From: Antitrichia curtipendula
Taxonomy: Eukaryota; Streptophyta; Bryopsida; Hypnales; Leucodontaceae
Direction: 5' to 3'
Assembly: GCA_951230915.1 (NCBI GenBank)
Contig: OX579634.1
Location: 17,324,725-17,388,724 of the forward strand
Length of the DNA stretch: 64,000 bases
Positions 1-11,901 of the stretch are shown here, piece by piece. Position 1 is the first letter of the stretch; each line of letters opens with the position of its first letter. The position numbers were made by a program, and so were the translations under genes. Under the pieces are notes generated by a model. That model did not search any database, was not told the origin of the DNA, and saw nothing but the letters and a program-made list of their open reading frames with translations.

Positions 1-95
1 CTATTCCACTTTGACACATGATCGTTTTACCATAGAGGTCGTATTTGTCCGTCTTCATGTCCGACCAAGATTGTAAAGCAGGCTTGGCTCTGCAG

Positions 96-2402
96 GATTA
101 TGTGCAGAAGTTCCCAGATGTGATTGTTTTAGATCCACCAGCTGCAATTCAGCACCTCAGGAACCGGCAATCTATGTTAAAAGATGTGGAAGACTTGAAG
201 CTCACGGATTGCGATGGTAATATTTGCTCTTATTTGCATTTTATTTATTTTGGTCCTACTGGTTGTTTCTCTGAGATTGTGAGATCACGTGTATTGCATT
301 GCATTCATGTGAGGGAACATTACCTATTTGCAACTATGCTGTATACACGTCTAACCGGGGAAAATCAGTTCTTTGGCATGCACATTTGTGGCATTTAAGG
401 CACAATTTCTGTGGCTTTTGATCTTATTTTGTGTGACTACTGTAGGTCAAGTGCGGGTCCCCAAGCAGCTCGTGGTTGTGGGTGATTCTTCCTGCATCCC
501 AACCTCTGTAGCTGAAGCAGGATTGAAGTTACCGTTGGGTAAGCTCTTTCGATCCCTAGGCATTGCATTTAGTAGTTCTAAGGCACTTAAACAAAATTGC
601 ACACTGATGTGTTGATGTAAGGTTGAATTCTGTATTTTATTGGAATTCTTGCACTTGACTTCTGTGCAAAGTCACTTCTGAGGGTTATTCTTTGTCCATG
701 TTATGCTCTGTGTGGAGACTATGGCTAGATGTAGTATTGAATAATAAAGACGGCTTTACCCATTTGGGGGCAAGAGTAGAGGTTGAAAAGATAATCTGAA
801 TGACTTCCACCATAATTTCTACATTGAATCACCTAAATCCGCTTTTAACTTTGATAGCCTATGGGCTCATTCCTTGCGCAGTTGCAAAGCCATTGGTTGC
901 GGATGGTTCTGCTAAGTCACATGCCATGGCACTTGCTTATGACCGTTTCGGGCTCTCTTCTCTTGACACCCCTCTCGTTCTTCAAGAATTTGTGAACCAT
1001 GGTAAGTCCGTATGGCCCTTGATGTCACCTACTTCAAATTATTCACTATTCCCTGGATAGCTCTTGAGCATCACCTCAATGGGTACAAAATGTTCTTGAT
1101 AATTTAAGGTCTGATTTTGTATTAATCAGTTGCTTACATTTGCTTTTCTTCGTATCTATAGTTCCGTACTTATATGCTTCAGGCTTTTCACTCAGGTGGT
1201 GTACTGTTCAAAGTGTATGTTATCGGTGATGCCATCAAGGTATTGCGAAGGTATTCCTTGCCTGATCTAGGTGAAGGGGATCAAGTAAGTTTTGGTGTGA
1301 AGTCGTTTCCAAGGGTTTCCTGTGCAGCAGCTTCAGCGGAAGGGGCTGACCTAGACCCGGAGGTCGCAGGTAGTGTTACGTTCTGTAGATCTGTCTGCAT
1401 TTCAATGGAGTTATTTCTTTGAGCACATGTTGTCCTGTGTCCCCCTTCATATATCTGTGTAGCCGTACTGAAGTGTTTTGCTCACCATTTTTAAGCTGAC
1501 TTTTTGCTGAATTATTGTTGGACGCAGAGTTGCCACCTCAGCGGCTCCTCGAGTGCCTTGTGGCAGAGCTACGCGCCAGGCTGGTAAGAATGTCAGCAAT
1601 TTTCCGTAGTGAATTTTATGCTAGTAATTTTACCACGTGTCGACAGCAGAATTATACTTCCACTTCGTAGGTTTTGGCATTTTGAGTGTGTGAATTGTGA
1701 CTTTTAATTGGACCCTTGATGGTCCAGTTGCCTCTAGTAACTCGGTTGTGTCCCAGAAAACCTCTCATACAAAAATATAGGCATGAAGTACGTCATGACA
1801 CAGTGCAATGTCAGAATCTTCTTGAGACATTTTGTTCGGAACAGAGGTAGGAAGAGCAATTTCCGAAGACCTTCTATAGATGAACTGGTTTTCGATCATC
1901 CATTCTTCTGTGGGTGATGTCGAATTGCTCCTTCAGAACTCCAGGTTCTCCTGGTTCAAAATCTAAGGGTGTTGCTTTTGCCAGGGTTTGTCACTCTTCA
2001 ACTTCGATATGATTCGAGAAGGAGGTGCAGGACATTGTTACTACGTTATAGACATCAATTACTTTCCTGGTATGCAGGATTTGGTTTACTTTCCCCCCGA
2101 TTATTACTACCTCACTACTTTCTTGAACTCCTGTACATTGCCTCGCCAGAATATCAGAATATTGTTGCGAGGCTGTCGTATTGTATCGATTACAGTCGAG
2201 TGAATTTCTACCGGCAATTCTAAAATACACTGACTGTAAGGTACATGTTACATTATTTGCCCTTTCTGCAGGCTATGGCAAGTTGCCAGACTATGAGTTG
2301 CTCGTCACCGATTACCTAGTGGACTTGGCAAGGAGCAAGGGCAAGAAGCTTGGACCGGGAGGACCTATCCTTGATTTTGAGGAACTTCCTAGCGCGTCCT
2401 GA
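96..2402 (+). CDS. ITPK: Inositol-tetrakisphosphate 1-kinase (inositol 1,3,4-trisphosphate 5/6-kinase), 3' seven exons
   Basis: Phosphorylates inositol phosphates with ATP on the route to phytate and inositol pyrophosphates; a soluble ATP-grasp enzyme. Exons read from GT-AG borders and kept frame: 96-216, 446-538, 882-1001, 1196-1369, 1528-1583, 1985-2069, 2272-2402 (TGA 2400-2402). They join in phase into 259 residues. Recognisable family blocks in order: [11 protein letters not shown] with NRQSML (substrate/ATP region), [14 protein letters not shown] (ATP-binding lysine), [45 protein letters not shown], and [19 protein letters not shown], which carries the metal-binding Asp and Asn of the DIN motif. 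ITPK1-type enzymes are about 320-350 residues, so roughly the first 90 residues lie upstream of the window. The first exon border at 96 is the least certain; the frame stays open back to 45. Introns are short (158-401 bp) and AT-rich. No stop or frameshift is seen, so the gene looks functional. Confidence 0.93.
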
Positions 2403-3082
2403 GAATATTCCCGACTTTAATGATTTATTTTCTGCATTTCAAGCCTTAACTACAATCGCAAGATTTAGTGAATGTGCAATCTAGGGTCAGAGTGTGGTTT
2501 TTTTCTTTTGTTATCAAATTGAAAGACAATGAGAAATGTCAGGCGCGCACAGATTTTCAGGTTGAGTCACCTTTTGAACATTTAGGGTTGACCGGCATGA
2601 ATTAGTTGTAACTAAGGTGTTCTCTCGAGCTGTGAAACTAGAGCAAATCCATCCAGTTTAGCTTTAAAATCACCTAGAGGCATCTTATTGCTGCTCTCTG
2701 GCTTATAATCACAGTATAATAACATCATCATGAACTTCTTTAGCAGACTCAGTAGGCTTTTCTTTCTTGCTTAGTTATCTTCACCAATTTAGGCGTTCCC
2801 TGTAGGCTTAGAGAGCAAGGAGCTTATCAATTTTCCTATTGAAGTCTGTCTAATGAATTCAGAAGTTAGATGCTTTATTTGACAAATTTCATGTGAACAA
2901 TCTTTTTCATTTATGTTTTGATAGAAGCTTCTTCCTTGCTATTGACCCTAAGCACAAATACTGAACGGTCATGCAGTCCAGGTTTCATTGGTTGTGCACT
3001 AATCTTGTGCTACTGGAGCCAGAATTCGCTGGAATTTATATGGCGTGAACGAACCTGCTCTGCACGTGACAATACCAACAGT
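2403..3082. other. 3' flank of the ITPK gene
   Basis: Contains the 3' untranslated region and intergenic sequence. No clear polyadenylation signal stands out and no other gene was recognised before the first foldback element begins. Confidence 0.5.
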
Positions 3083-3968
3083 ACTGTACAGTCGGGTACT
3101 GAAAGTTTACAAACTCCGTTTTGGAGCCATTCAAATTTTTTTTACAATGTGCATTATAATTGATATATTTTTTTTGTAAGCATAATTATTGTTGCATCCT
3201 TATGCAATCCCGATCAACCATACCCAAATTTTAGTTTCAAAAAACCAAAACTCCATTTTCGGTGAATTGTTTCATTTAAAATTTGTGATTTTACATTATC
3301 ATTGATTGAAAGTAATTGGTGATGAATTTTTAAATTTTAATTGCATAGATTTGTAAGAAACATCTATATGCACATCTTTCCTTCATCAAGCATCTCCCAA
3401 AAAGCTTCAAAATTCCTTCTATAGAGATTTTAATGTTGGAGTGATCCTATTCAAATTTTGTAAAATAGTTATTTTTTTATTGTAATTAGATTTTTTTATT
3501 TGCACTTCACATAGTAACTAATTTTGTACATTTAAGTATGATGGTACAATTACTTTGCCAAAATCAAGTTAAAAGATAGAGGTATCCATTTCTTCAAAGT
3601 TTGGTTATACAACACTTTTCATTGAACTCTTCATTGGTCATTTTTTTGTTACTTGAGGGGGTGTTTTTTAATATGAAAGATGTGCATGTGGATGTTCCTT
3701 ACATATCCATGCAATGAATTAAAAAAATTCACCACCAATTGTATTCAGTAAAATATCATGTAAAATCACAAAAATTGACTTTAAAAATTCACTAAAAATG
3801 AAATTTTGCTTTTTTAAAACTAATATTTGATATGCTTGATTGGGATTGGGTAAGAATTGAGTGATAATTATGAAAGACAATAAAACTCAATTCTATTCTA
3901 TATCACGTACAAATTTTTGAATCACTCCAAAACACAGTTCGTAAGCTTTCAGTACTCGACTGTATAGT
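3083..3968. repeat. Long foldback (inverted-repeat) element, copy 1
   Basis: The two ends are inverted copies: ACTGTACAGTCGGGTACTG at the left matches the reverse complement of the right end, ACTATACAGTCGAGTACTG. The similarity continues inward for several hundred bases with substitutions and small indels (for example the 'caccaccaattg'/'attggtgatgaat' and 'cacatctttc' blocks on opposite strands), leaving a short central spacer. No ORF. It is a diverged relative of the cleaner element at 4190-5065. Confidence 0.75.
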
Positions 3969-4189
3969 GCAATTTGTTTTTTATAATAGGCAGTCTCATG
4001 CTCTGCTATTACAATATTCAGCTGCACAAAGTTTCATACAAACTCTGCACTAACTTGCTTCATAGAATCAAAATTGAAAGAACATTTTATCCCCTAAGTT
4101 ACATGTCCCTGGCATTTTTGGGTTTAAAAAACATCATTGATTTTGAATTGTTGTAGGTGTAAATGTTACTAAGGTGTAGAAAATCCCAA

Positions 4190-5065
4190 TTGTACAGTAC
4201 TCGGAAGTAATGTTACGTAATCCCAGTTTTGGCATTCCAAACAAGTTTGTATAACAAAGAGTATGAAGGTCATTTCAATCGCATGTTTTTGGTATTTAAT
4301 TCTCATGCATTCTCAATTGACCATACCAAATTTTGGTTACTAAAAAACAAAATCCTATTTTTGGTAAGTTGTTTTGTGTCAAAATCATGATTTTACAAGA
4401 AAGTTGATTAAAACATATTGGTGATGAATTTTTTAGATTTGATCACATGGATATGTAGGAGACATCCATACACACATCTTTTCTATTAACAAACATCTTT
4501 TAAAAGTTTAAAATTATGTCAATAGAGGTCCAAATGCTTGGATGATCATGACCAAATTTAGTAAAATAGATAATGTGTTGTGATAATTAAATTGTGCTAT
4601 TTGACTCATACATTATGATTAAATCTATACCGTTGAACATGATGATATGTTTATTTTGCCAAAAGTTAATTAAAAAATGGAGTTATGTATTTTACTAAAT
4701 TTGGTCATGATCACTCTAGCATTTGGACCTCTATTGATTGAATTTTGAACTTTTTGAAGATGTTTGTTAATAGAAAAGATGTGTGTATGGATGTCTCCTA
4801 CATATCCATGTGATCAAATCTAAAAAATTCATCATCAATATGTTTTAATCAACTTTCTTGTAAAATCATGATTTTGACACAAAACAACTTATCAAAAATA
4901 GGATTTTGATTTTTAGTAACCAAAATTTGGTATGGTCAATTGAGAATGCATGAGAATCAAATACCCAAAACATGGATTGAAATGACCTTCATACTCTTTG
5001 TTATACAAACTTGTTTGGAATGCCAAAACTGGGATTACATAACATTACTTCCGGGTATTGTACAA
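4190..5065. repeat. Long foldback element, copy 2, arms about 385 bp
   Basis: Starts TTGTACAGTACTCGGAAGT and ends with the inverted TTGTACAATACCCGGAAGT. Arms of about 385 bp are highly similar throughout (for example 'cccagttttggcattcc' at the left, reverse-complemented near 5020), separated by roughly 100 bp around 4575-4690. No ORF. The homologous repeat at 59.75 kb lacks it, showing it is an insertion. Superfamily is not assigned because the target duplication is not clear. Confidence 0.85.
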
Positions 5066-5152
5066 CACAATCTTGTAGTGTACATGTTGTAGATGATGTG
5101 AATGAAGTTTGGAATCATTTGGCCAATCAGATTGCAAGATTATAATGTTATA

Positions 5153-5780
5153 CTCTCTCCGTCCCTAAATTATTATCCACAATTTTGTGGAGATTATTTT
5201 ATGCCAATTTCATTCATCATATTGAAAAAAACATAATTAAGAAAGGTTCTAAATTTTATATCACTAGAATCAACGAAGAACATTGGATGTGTTCATTGCA
5301 ATCTATACCTTAAGTTAGGTTGTTTTTTTTAGTTTTTTTTATTGAAATCTAATAAAGTATGAGACATCCAACAGCATTCTTGGTATTGTTAGAAAGCTCT
5401 TTGCAAAGAGAAGTTTACAAACTTTGTTTCATGGTATTAGAACCTATGGTGTGAAAGTTATTCGATTTCAAAGTTTTTATGACTTTAAAAATTGAATTAA
5501 ATTATCTTTTATTTTTTTTAAATCATAACTATGACATTGCACATTAAATGCCACAAAACAAAGTCCTTGCACTCCTTCATGCATAAAAGATATTGAATTT
5601 CAAAGTTTTTATAAACTAAAAAATTAGACAATTATTTGTACTTTTGTTTGATTGTGGCAACAGCACAAGGTACGCTAGTCTAAATAAAATTAGCCACAAG
5701 GAAGTCTCTATATCACTTGCTCAAAAACAACCTTAAAAAATATGACATTCAAAATGGACAATCATTTTGGACAGAGGAAG
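5153..5780. mobile_element. Stowaway-type MITE (Tc1/mariner, TA target)
   Basis: Begins CTCTCTCCGTCCCTAAATTA and ends with the inverted ATTTTGGACAGAGGAAG, flanked by TA on both sides (5151-5152, 5781-5782). The host repeat copy near 59850 ('ataatgttttagtgatg') has no insertion at the matching place. No coding capacity. Confidence 0.8.
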
Positions 5781-5873
5781 TAGTGTTGGAAAAAGATGCT
5801 GATATTTTCCTAGTTCTATAGTAGAGGTGAAATTTGATTTCTAAACCTAATTAAATGAAAAGAAAAAAATTTA

Positions 5874-6801
5874 TCCTATAGAACTAAATTGCATCTTATG
5901 GCAACACAACGATTTTGAGGAGCTCATTATAAATGGCATTTTTATTTTAATTCTCTTTGAAATATTTACACAACATGTGTCCAAGGAGTAGCTTTAGGGT
6001 CCAACAATTTTCATAACTTTTGACTATATGGTTAAAAAGTTATTGTATGATATGTAATTTTTTTTGAACTGCAAGTAGCTTGGGCAACTCAAAAAAATTC
6101 TTTAAAATTTTTTTATTTTTAAAACAAAAATTTAAAAGTGATTCTCTAGATTTCTATACACGTGAAAAGCTTTGAATCATTCCATTTTGATCAATGTGTC
6201 AAAAGTTATGAGGAGTTTTGGTTTGGAGGTAGTTATGGAATCTCTACTCTAAAATAAACTTTGAAGTCCTTTGTTTAACTCAATAATATTGGAAAAAGAG
6301 AAAATCTTAGGATGTAGATTATTTATTATAAAATTACAACCATTAAGATTGACATTTTTCAAGTCCATACCAAAATTCTCAACAATTTAGTATTTTGAGC
6401 CTTTCTCTATTTCTTTCTACTTACTATTTTTTTCCTACATGTTGTACAATTTCAAATGATCTGAAAATTTTCAAGCATGTAGCCAACTTGCCTTGAAGAA
6501 TGAATCTAAAGAAGCACCACCATTTTGGACATTTTTTTAGACAAACGTGACCTTGTGAAGTGCAGCTACCCATTTTTTTGCAGGGCCAAAAAAGGGATTT
6601 TTGTCACTTCAAATGCTGATATTTTGCACTCTACACTATGGGAATTTCTGAAATTTTTCCCATATTTCCTTGAACTAGCATACTCTAAGATCCTACGGTC
6701 ACATGTGTCCAAAAATGATTTTTTTCCAAAATTTGGTACTTGTATAAGAAAAGGCAATTTGGGAGCATTTTTGGTGAAATTTTAGTCAAAAAACTTTAGG
6801 G
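5874..6801 (-). mobile_element. TTAA-flanked T2 element, reverse orientation, nested in T3
   Basis: Reverse-orientation copy of the element at 10199-11897: 'tcctatagaactaaat' corresponds to the reverse complement of the right end there, and the other end reads 'aactttaggg'. Flanks are TTTA and TGTAA, degenerate TTAA. In the uninterrupted T3 copy the matching spot reads 'aattttaaagtg' (TTAA 59941-59944). Only AT-rich noncoding sequence inside. Confidence 0.6.
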
Positions 6802-7255
6802 TGTAAACTTTGAAGTGCTTCAAAATTAAGATACAAACACATTGGTAAAAAAAATAGCATTTTTACTACAACAAAGAAACTACACACTAGACTTCAAGGG
6901 GAAATACCACAACAAATTTGATTGAAAACAAACATTTGATTAAGGAGATACAGCCCATGAAGTTGAAGCCTTCAAAATAGTTGGGTGACTAAAATTGAAC
7001 CTGTGAATTTTGAAAGGCTCCTTAAAAAATTAGTACACTTTTGATTGGTCTGAAAATTTAATCACATAAACTAGAAGAGAAAGTGCAGATTTTTCAACAA
7101 GTTTTACCAAATGTAGATATTGGATGCAAAAGTTACAATACTTCAAATTAGACTTTCAAACTCGTGGGGACACTTTTAGTCACTTAGGACACTTAGTAGC
7201 TAACCCTAGAATTCCATGCCGGTCACCTTGGAAGTCATACTTTTGAATACCGTGC

Positions 7256-8318
7256 ACGAGAAGAAAATGAGAGGTTTTGTGACTACAAAGAGCAATTGGT
7301 TTTGAGTTGCATCTGACATTTGCAATTGGTGATCATCTGGAGGGCTGTAGAGGCCCCCGGTTGCTGTGGACAAGTTTTCTAGTCGCATTGTAGTTGCAAG
7401 GCGAACTGTTTTTATTCTCACTTTGTAGCCTATTTAACACTTTATCGATGCATTTTATGACGTGGTTGCTGTTAGGTACAAATTATGATTCAATTGTGTC
7501 TAGTTTGCGACTCATTTATCACTTCACTGTGACTTGTCTGTGACTCATTTGCAACTCATTTGTGACTTGTTTGTAACTTCTTTGCAGCTTGTTTGTGACA
7601 CATTTGCGACTTGTAGAATTTATAGATTTCAAATCTATGAAATTTCGAAAAATCTATAAATTGTAGAGAATCTACATATTGTAGAAATCTACATAATGTA
7701 AAAATCTATAAAATAGAGAAGTCTACAAACTATAGAAATCTTAGAATTCTATTAACAAAATTTGTTATAGAAGAATACAACTACTTACAAGTCTTATATG
7801 TCCAACCTAATGGTAATCTTGACAAGTAATATGGGACAATTGTTATTACACAATCGGAAAATGATTTGAAAACAACTAAGAAATAACTAGGAAATGACTA
7901 CAAAACAACTACAAAACAACTTCTGTCATTTTACAGTTGCAATTGTTTCCTAATTATTTTCAAGTTGTAGAGTAGTTGTTTTTTAGTCAAATTTTAGTTG
8001 TTTTCTAGTTGCAATCCAATCATTTTCAAGTCGAATTTTAGTCAAATTTAGATAATATGTGATTGCAGAGTTGTTCACATTGACAACTATGATGAATATT
8101 GGATGTAGAATACCTCACAATAATTCTAAGTGACAACTCTATTATCCACCTGTGATCCTACACTTCATTCTACAACTAATTTGCAACTACAACAATATAC
8201 ACGTCAAAGTTGATGCAAATAGAGAGGGATTATAGTCACAATCCAGTTGTATAGGACGCTTAGTTGCAAAACAGTTGTTGAATACCAGTTGCAACGGACA
8301 CGTTTTTCTTCTAATAGT
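7256..8318. mobile_element. Possible CACTA-like non-autonomous element
   Basis: The right edge reads, on the minus strand, CACTATTAGAAGAAAAACG, which resembles CACTA (En/Spm) termini. The left edge candidate is CACGAGAAGAAAATGAG. Between them are many short degenerate repeats of a 'ttgcaact'/'tttgtgact' motif on both strands (7480-7620, 7850-8060, 8180-8300), as in the subterminal repeats of CACTA elements. Left boundary and target duplication are not established. Confidence 0.35.
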
Positions 8319-10198
8319 GTAAATCATTTGCTTAAAAAAACCCAAGAGCACTCGTTGGAGGTTAAATTATTGTGCAAGACCTCCATTTTCACACAAAATT
8401 CCAAGGATGAACATGTGCTCTTACTATCATAGTCATCCATTAGATACTTTAAGGCCATTGCATCTTTGTAGGATTAGCCTTGTAAAAAAGATATCCTATA
8501 ACCAAAGTAGTCAATCAAAAACGATATGATCTTTAGACCAAAAAGTACATTTTTTATTTCTAAAGTGATCAAATGATTAAGCCTGCAACAATATTGAATA
8601 CCTAAAACAAAGAGTGCACCTATTGATTCAAATATCATTTTGGTGAGTACCTTAGCCATGGAGAGCTATGTCTTTCTAAGGTTAATTTAAATTCATCAAT
8701 CCTTTAGTATCCAAATTACCACTAATATGATCATTGGGTGGCATTTGTACTAATCAAATTGTGCTTTGAACTTATAGACCTCTCAAAATACATGATTGTA
8801 CATCAACATTTGTCTTATCTTATGTACATATGTTGTCATAAAACTAATGAATAATATAAATGAAATGTAGTCATGAGAAAGAAATTGGTTTGGTAGACTT
8901 CCTAGGGATGAAGAAGATAGCTAGAAGACATTTGATTGAGTTACATTACAAAAGTTGATTACAAAAAGAAGTTGTTTGCCTCATTTATGTATGCTGTCAT
9001 GAAAACCAACAAAAAAAGTAAGGGAAACATGGTCATGAGATAGAAATTGGTTTAAATAAGCTTTTGAGGGATGATAAAGAGAAGACTAGTAAGTGACCTT
9101 TGTTACAAAAGTTGATTAGAGATTGAAGTCTTCTAATAAACCTCTATAACAGTGACAATGAGCCAAAAAGATGGAACCATGCCATTTCCTCCCCCCCCCC
9201 TCCTCCTCCAAAAATTGACAGCCATTTATTTATTTATTTTTTAAATCCCCATCCCCCTCTAATGTCGTTGATCTTGAATACGGGATATGGATATCAGACA
9301 AGTACATATATGATATGGTACAGAAGATAGATACAAATATGAATGGATTTATCCCATATTGGCTAGGTTGGACAAAGTTGGTCTGAAATTACAAATAAGG
9401 GAGGGTTTGGTCAAGGTCCGGGTTTGGTTGGGGTGGGGTGGTTCTTTAAGAAAATTAATTGTTTAAAATGTTTAACCAGTTAATGCATCTTTTGAGTACA
9501 TTTCCTCACAATGTACAATGTACTCAAAAGATGTAGTAACTGCATTAATACAAATTCAATATTGTAGTATTGCAAAACCAAATAATGTTAAAAGAAATAA
9601 AATCTACAATGTTAATAGAGACCTTCATATTTTCAATTTCTCACATTTGTGTTCTTGACCCTAAACCACTAGTCAATGAATTTTCTCCTTATAATTCTTT
9701 GAAGAACATTGTATGTTGTAAATAATCATAAATTCCAATAATCCTTGGAAATTAAACTGTAGTACATGAAAGCACGTGTATAATCTATCAATTAAAGTTG
9801 TCAAGTGCCTGCACCACTGAACAAATTCGTCTTCATCCTTACAAAAATCTTGCTTTCCATGTTTGAAATACACTTTGTGCACCATCCAATGATCACAGAA
9901 GGTTCCTTGTAAATTTGTCCCCAGAACATGTGCTGTTCTATATATGGTGTGTTTTTTGGAACAGATTTTTCTTATCAGATTGATATTTATGTTCTTTTAA
10001 AATAAATAAAAATCCTTTAAAGTCTATTTTATGCATTAAAAATTCAAAAAAAAAAAAAGTTAGTTATACTTTTTCTATTGAAGACTTTATACAAGGACGT
10101 TCATTGCAATTCTTGATTTTTTATTGTTAGAGGCTCTTAGAGATGACCCTCAAATACATTGGATCTTGAGGGATAATCATGTTGGAAATTCATTTAAA
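8319..10198. other. AT-rich intergenic repeat remnants
   Basis: No gene seen. Holds a degenerate tandem duplication with a 161-bp period ('tgttgtcataaaact...agaaattggttt' at 8831 and its variant at 8992), C- and G-rich runs at 9189-9200 and 9420-9440, and a small inverted repeat at 9481-9546 whose stems contain 'cttttgagtaca'. Confidence 0.5.
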
Positions 10199-10446
10199 CC
10201 CCTAGAGGACCATGACTATGTTTTCACCAAAAACACTCCAAAATTGTCATTTCTTGTACAAGTACCAAATTTTGGAAAAAAACAAACATTTTTAGATACT
10301 TGTAACCGTAGGATCTCAAAGTATGCTAGTTTGAGGAAATATGGGAAAATTTTCAATATTTTCTACAATACATAGTGCAAATATCATCGTTGGAAGTGAC
10401 AAAAATCCCTTTTTGGGCCCTACAAAAAAAAGGATAGTTGCACTGC

Positions 10447-10480
10447 ACAAGGTCACAAGGTCACAAGGTCACAAGGTCAC
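10447..10480. repeat. 8-bp tandem repeat (ACAAGGTC x4)
   Basis: Four perfect units of ACAAGGTC. The related element at 5874-6801 has the unit once (minus strand, near 6550), so this is a local expansion. Confidence 0.9.
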
Positions 10481-10877
10481 ATTTGTCTGAAAAAATGTCC
10501 AAAATGATGGTGCTTCTTTGGATTCATTCTTTTTATTTATTTATTACTTATAATAATAAAGAATAAAGACTATTAATAAATTTTAATCTATTATTAATTA
10601 TTTTAAAATAATATAATTTAGGAGCAGTATTTTTATGTCCAAAAAACTATTTAGTGGTTCATTACTATTTTCTAAAGAACAAACATGATCTATGGAATTT
10701 CAAATATCACATTTAAGTTGGCTACATTCTTGAAAATTTTCAGATCATTTGAAATTGTACAACATGTAGGAAAAAAATAGTTTGTAGAAAGAAATAGAGA
10801 AAGGCTCACAATACTAAATTGTTGAGAATTTTGGTATGGACTTGAAAAATGTCAATCTCAATGGTTGTAATTTTGTA

Positions 10878-11446
10878 CTCCCTCCGTCCCAAAATGATCT
10901 TCCTGTTAGACAAAGTGTTCCGGATTAAGACTAAAAATAACATTTTTAAAGCCTATTTTGCACTACATATGGAGTTTGGTGCACTCCTATTGCCCTTAGA
11001 AACTTTGAGTTTTGAAGCCTTTTTTAAAGTGTAGTTTTGGATTATTGAAAAGTGAAATTTTTTGGGTATTTTCAAGGAGCACCAGTGGTTATTTAATTAT
11101 TGAGTGTGAGGTTGTCATTTTGTGGGTAGTTAGTATAAGTCAAAGACCATATGTGGACCTATATTTTGCCTCCCCAAACCTTCATCTCCTTCAATTAGAT
11201 AATATTCAAAGAGATGCAAAAAATAAAAACAAAAAGTGTTGATTGACCCCTTCAACCATTTTATTTGTCTTTTGATTAGTGATTGCATAGATGGAGGGGG
11301 AACTATCGCTTGGAATTGTTTTGTTAGTCCTAGAGAACAACCAAACGTTAAATTTGACCAATTTGTAGCTCACAAAGTACAACAGGAAGATCATTTTGGG
11401 ACAAAAAATGAAGGCCAACAGGAAGAACATTTTGGGACGGAGGGAG
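10878..11446. mobile_element. Stowaway-type MITE (Tc1/mariner, TA target)
   Basis: Starts CTCCCTCCGTCCCAAAATGA and ends with the inverted ATTTTGGGACGGAGGGAG, flanked by TA (10876-10877, 11447-11448). The related repeat near 48590 reads 'ggttgtaatgttgtaacaaacaatc' across the same point without the insertion. No transposase. Confidence 0.92.
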
Positions 11447-11901
11447 TAATAAACAATCTACATCATGTGATTTTCTTTTTTTCCAATATTGTTGAAGATT
11501 GAGTTAAATAAAGGACTTCAAAGTTTACTTTAGAGTAGAAATTTCATAACTATCCGCAAACTAAAAATCCTCATAACTTTTGACTCACTGATCATAATAC
11601 AATGATCTAAATCTTTCCACGTATATATAACTCTAGAAAACCAATTTCAAATTTTTGTTTCTAAAAAAAGTGATTGTTTCTGATTTGCCCAAATTACCCA
11701 TTTATGAGAAAAAGTAACATAAAAGGCAATAATTTTCAACTCATATTCCCAAATGCCATGAAATTCAGTGCATATAAAAGATATTCTTTGTTCCCACCTT
11801 CTATTAAAATTCCAACCTAAAATATGCAAATTTTCAATCACATATGTTTGCCTAAAATTTCTATGTTGTCAAAAAACGCATATTGGTCCTCTATGGGTTA
11901 A

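Larger units (their letters stand above)
4155..7196. mobile_element. Composite T3 repeat carrying three nested insertions
   Basis: The outer repeat matches the one at 59735-60899: left end 'gtgtaaatgttactaagg' versus 'ctctaaatgtcaccaagg', and right end 'gaggacacttttgatt' versus 'ggggacacttttagtc'. Compared with that copy this one holds extra blocks at 4190-5065 (foldback), 5153-5780 (Stowaway) and 5874-6801 (T2). The outer right end is degenerate. No protein coding capacity recognised. Confidence 0.6.
10199..11897 (+). mobile_element. TTAA-flanked T2 element with near-perfect termini, split by a Stowaway MITE
   Basis: Left terminus CCCCTAGAGGACCA and inverted right terminus CCCATAGAGGACCA agree at 13 of 14 positions. 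The right flank is TTAA (11898-11901); the left flank is TTTAAA. Without the 569-bp Stowaway insertion and its TA duplication the element is about 1.13 kb. No coding capacity. Confidence 0.7.
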
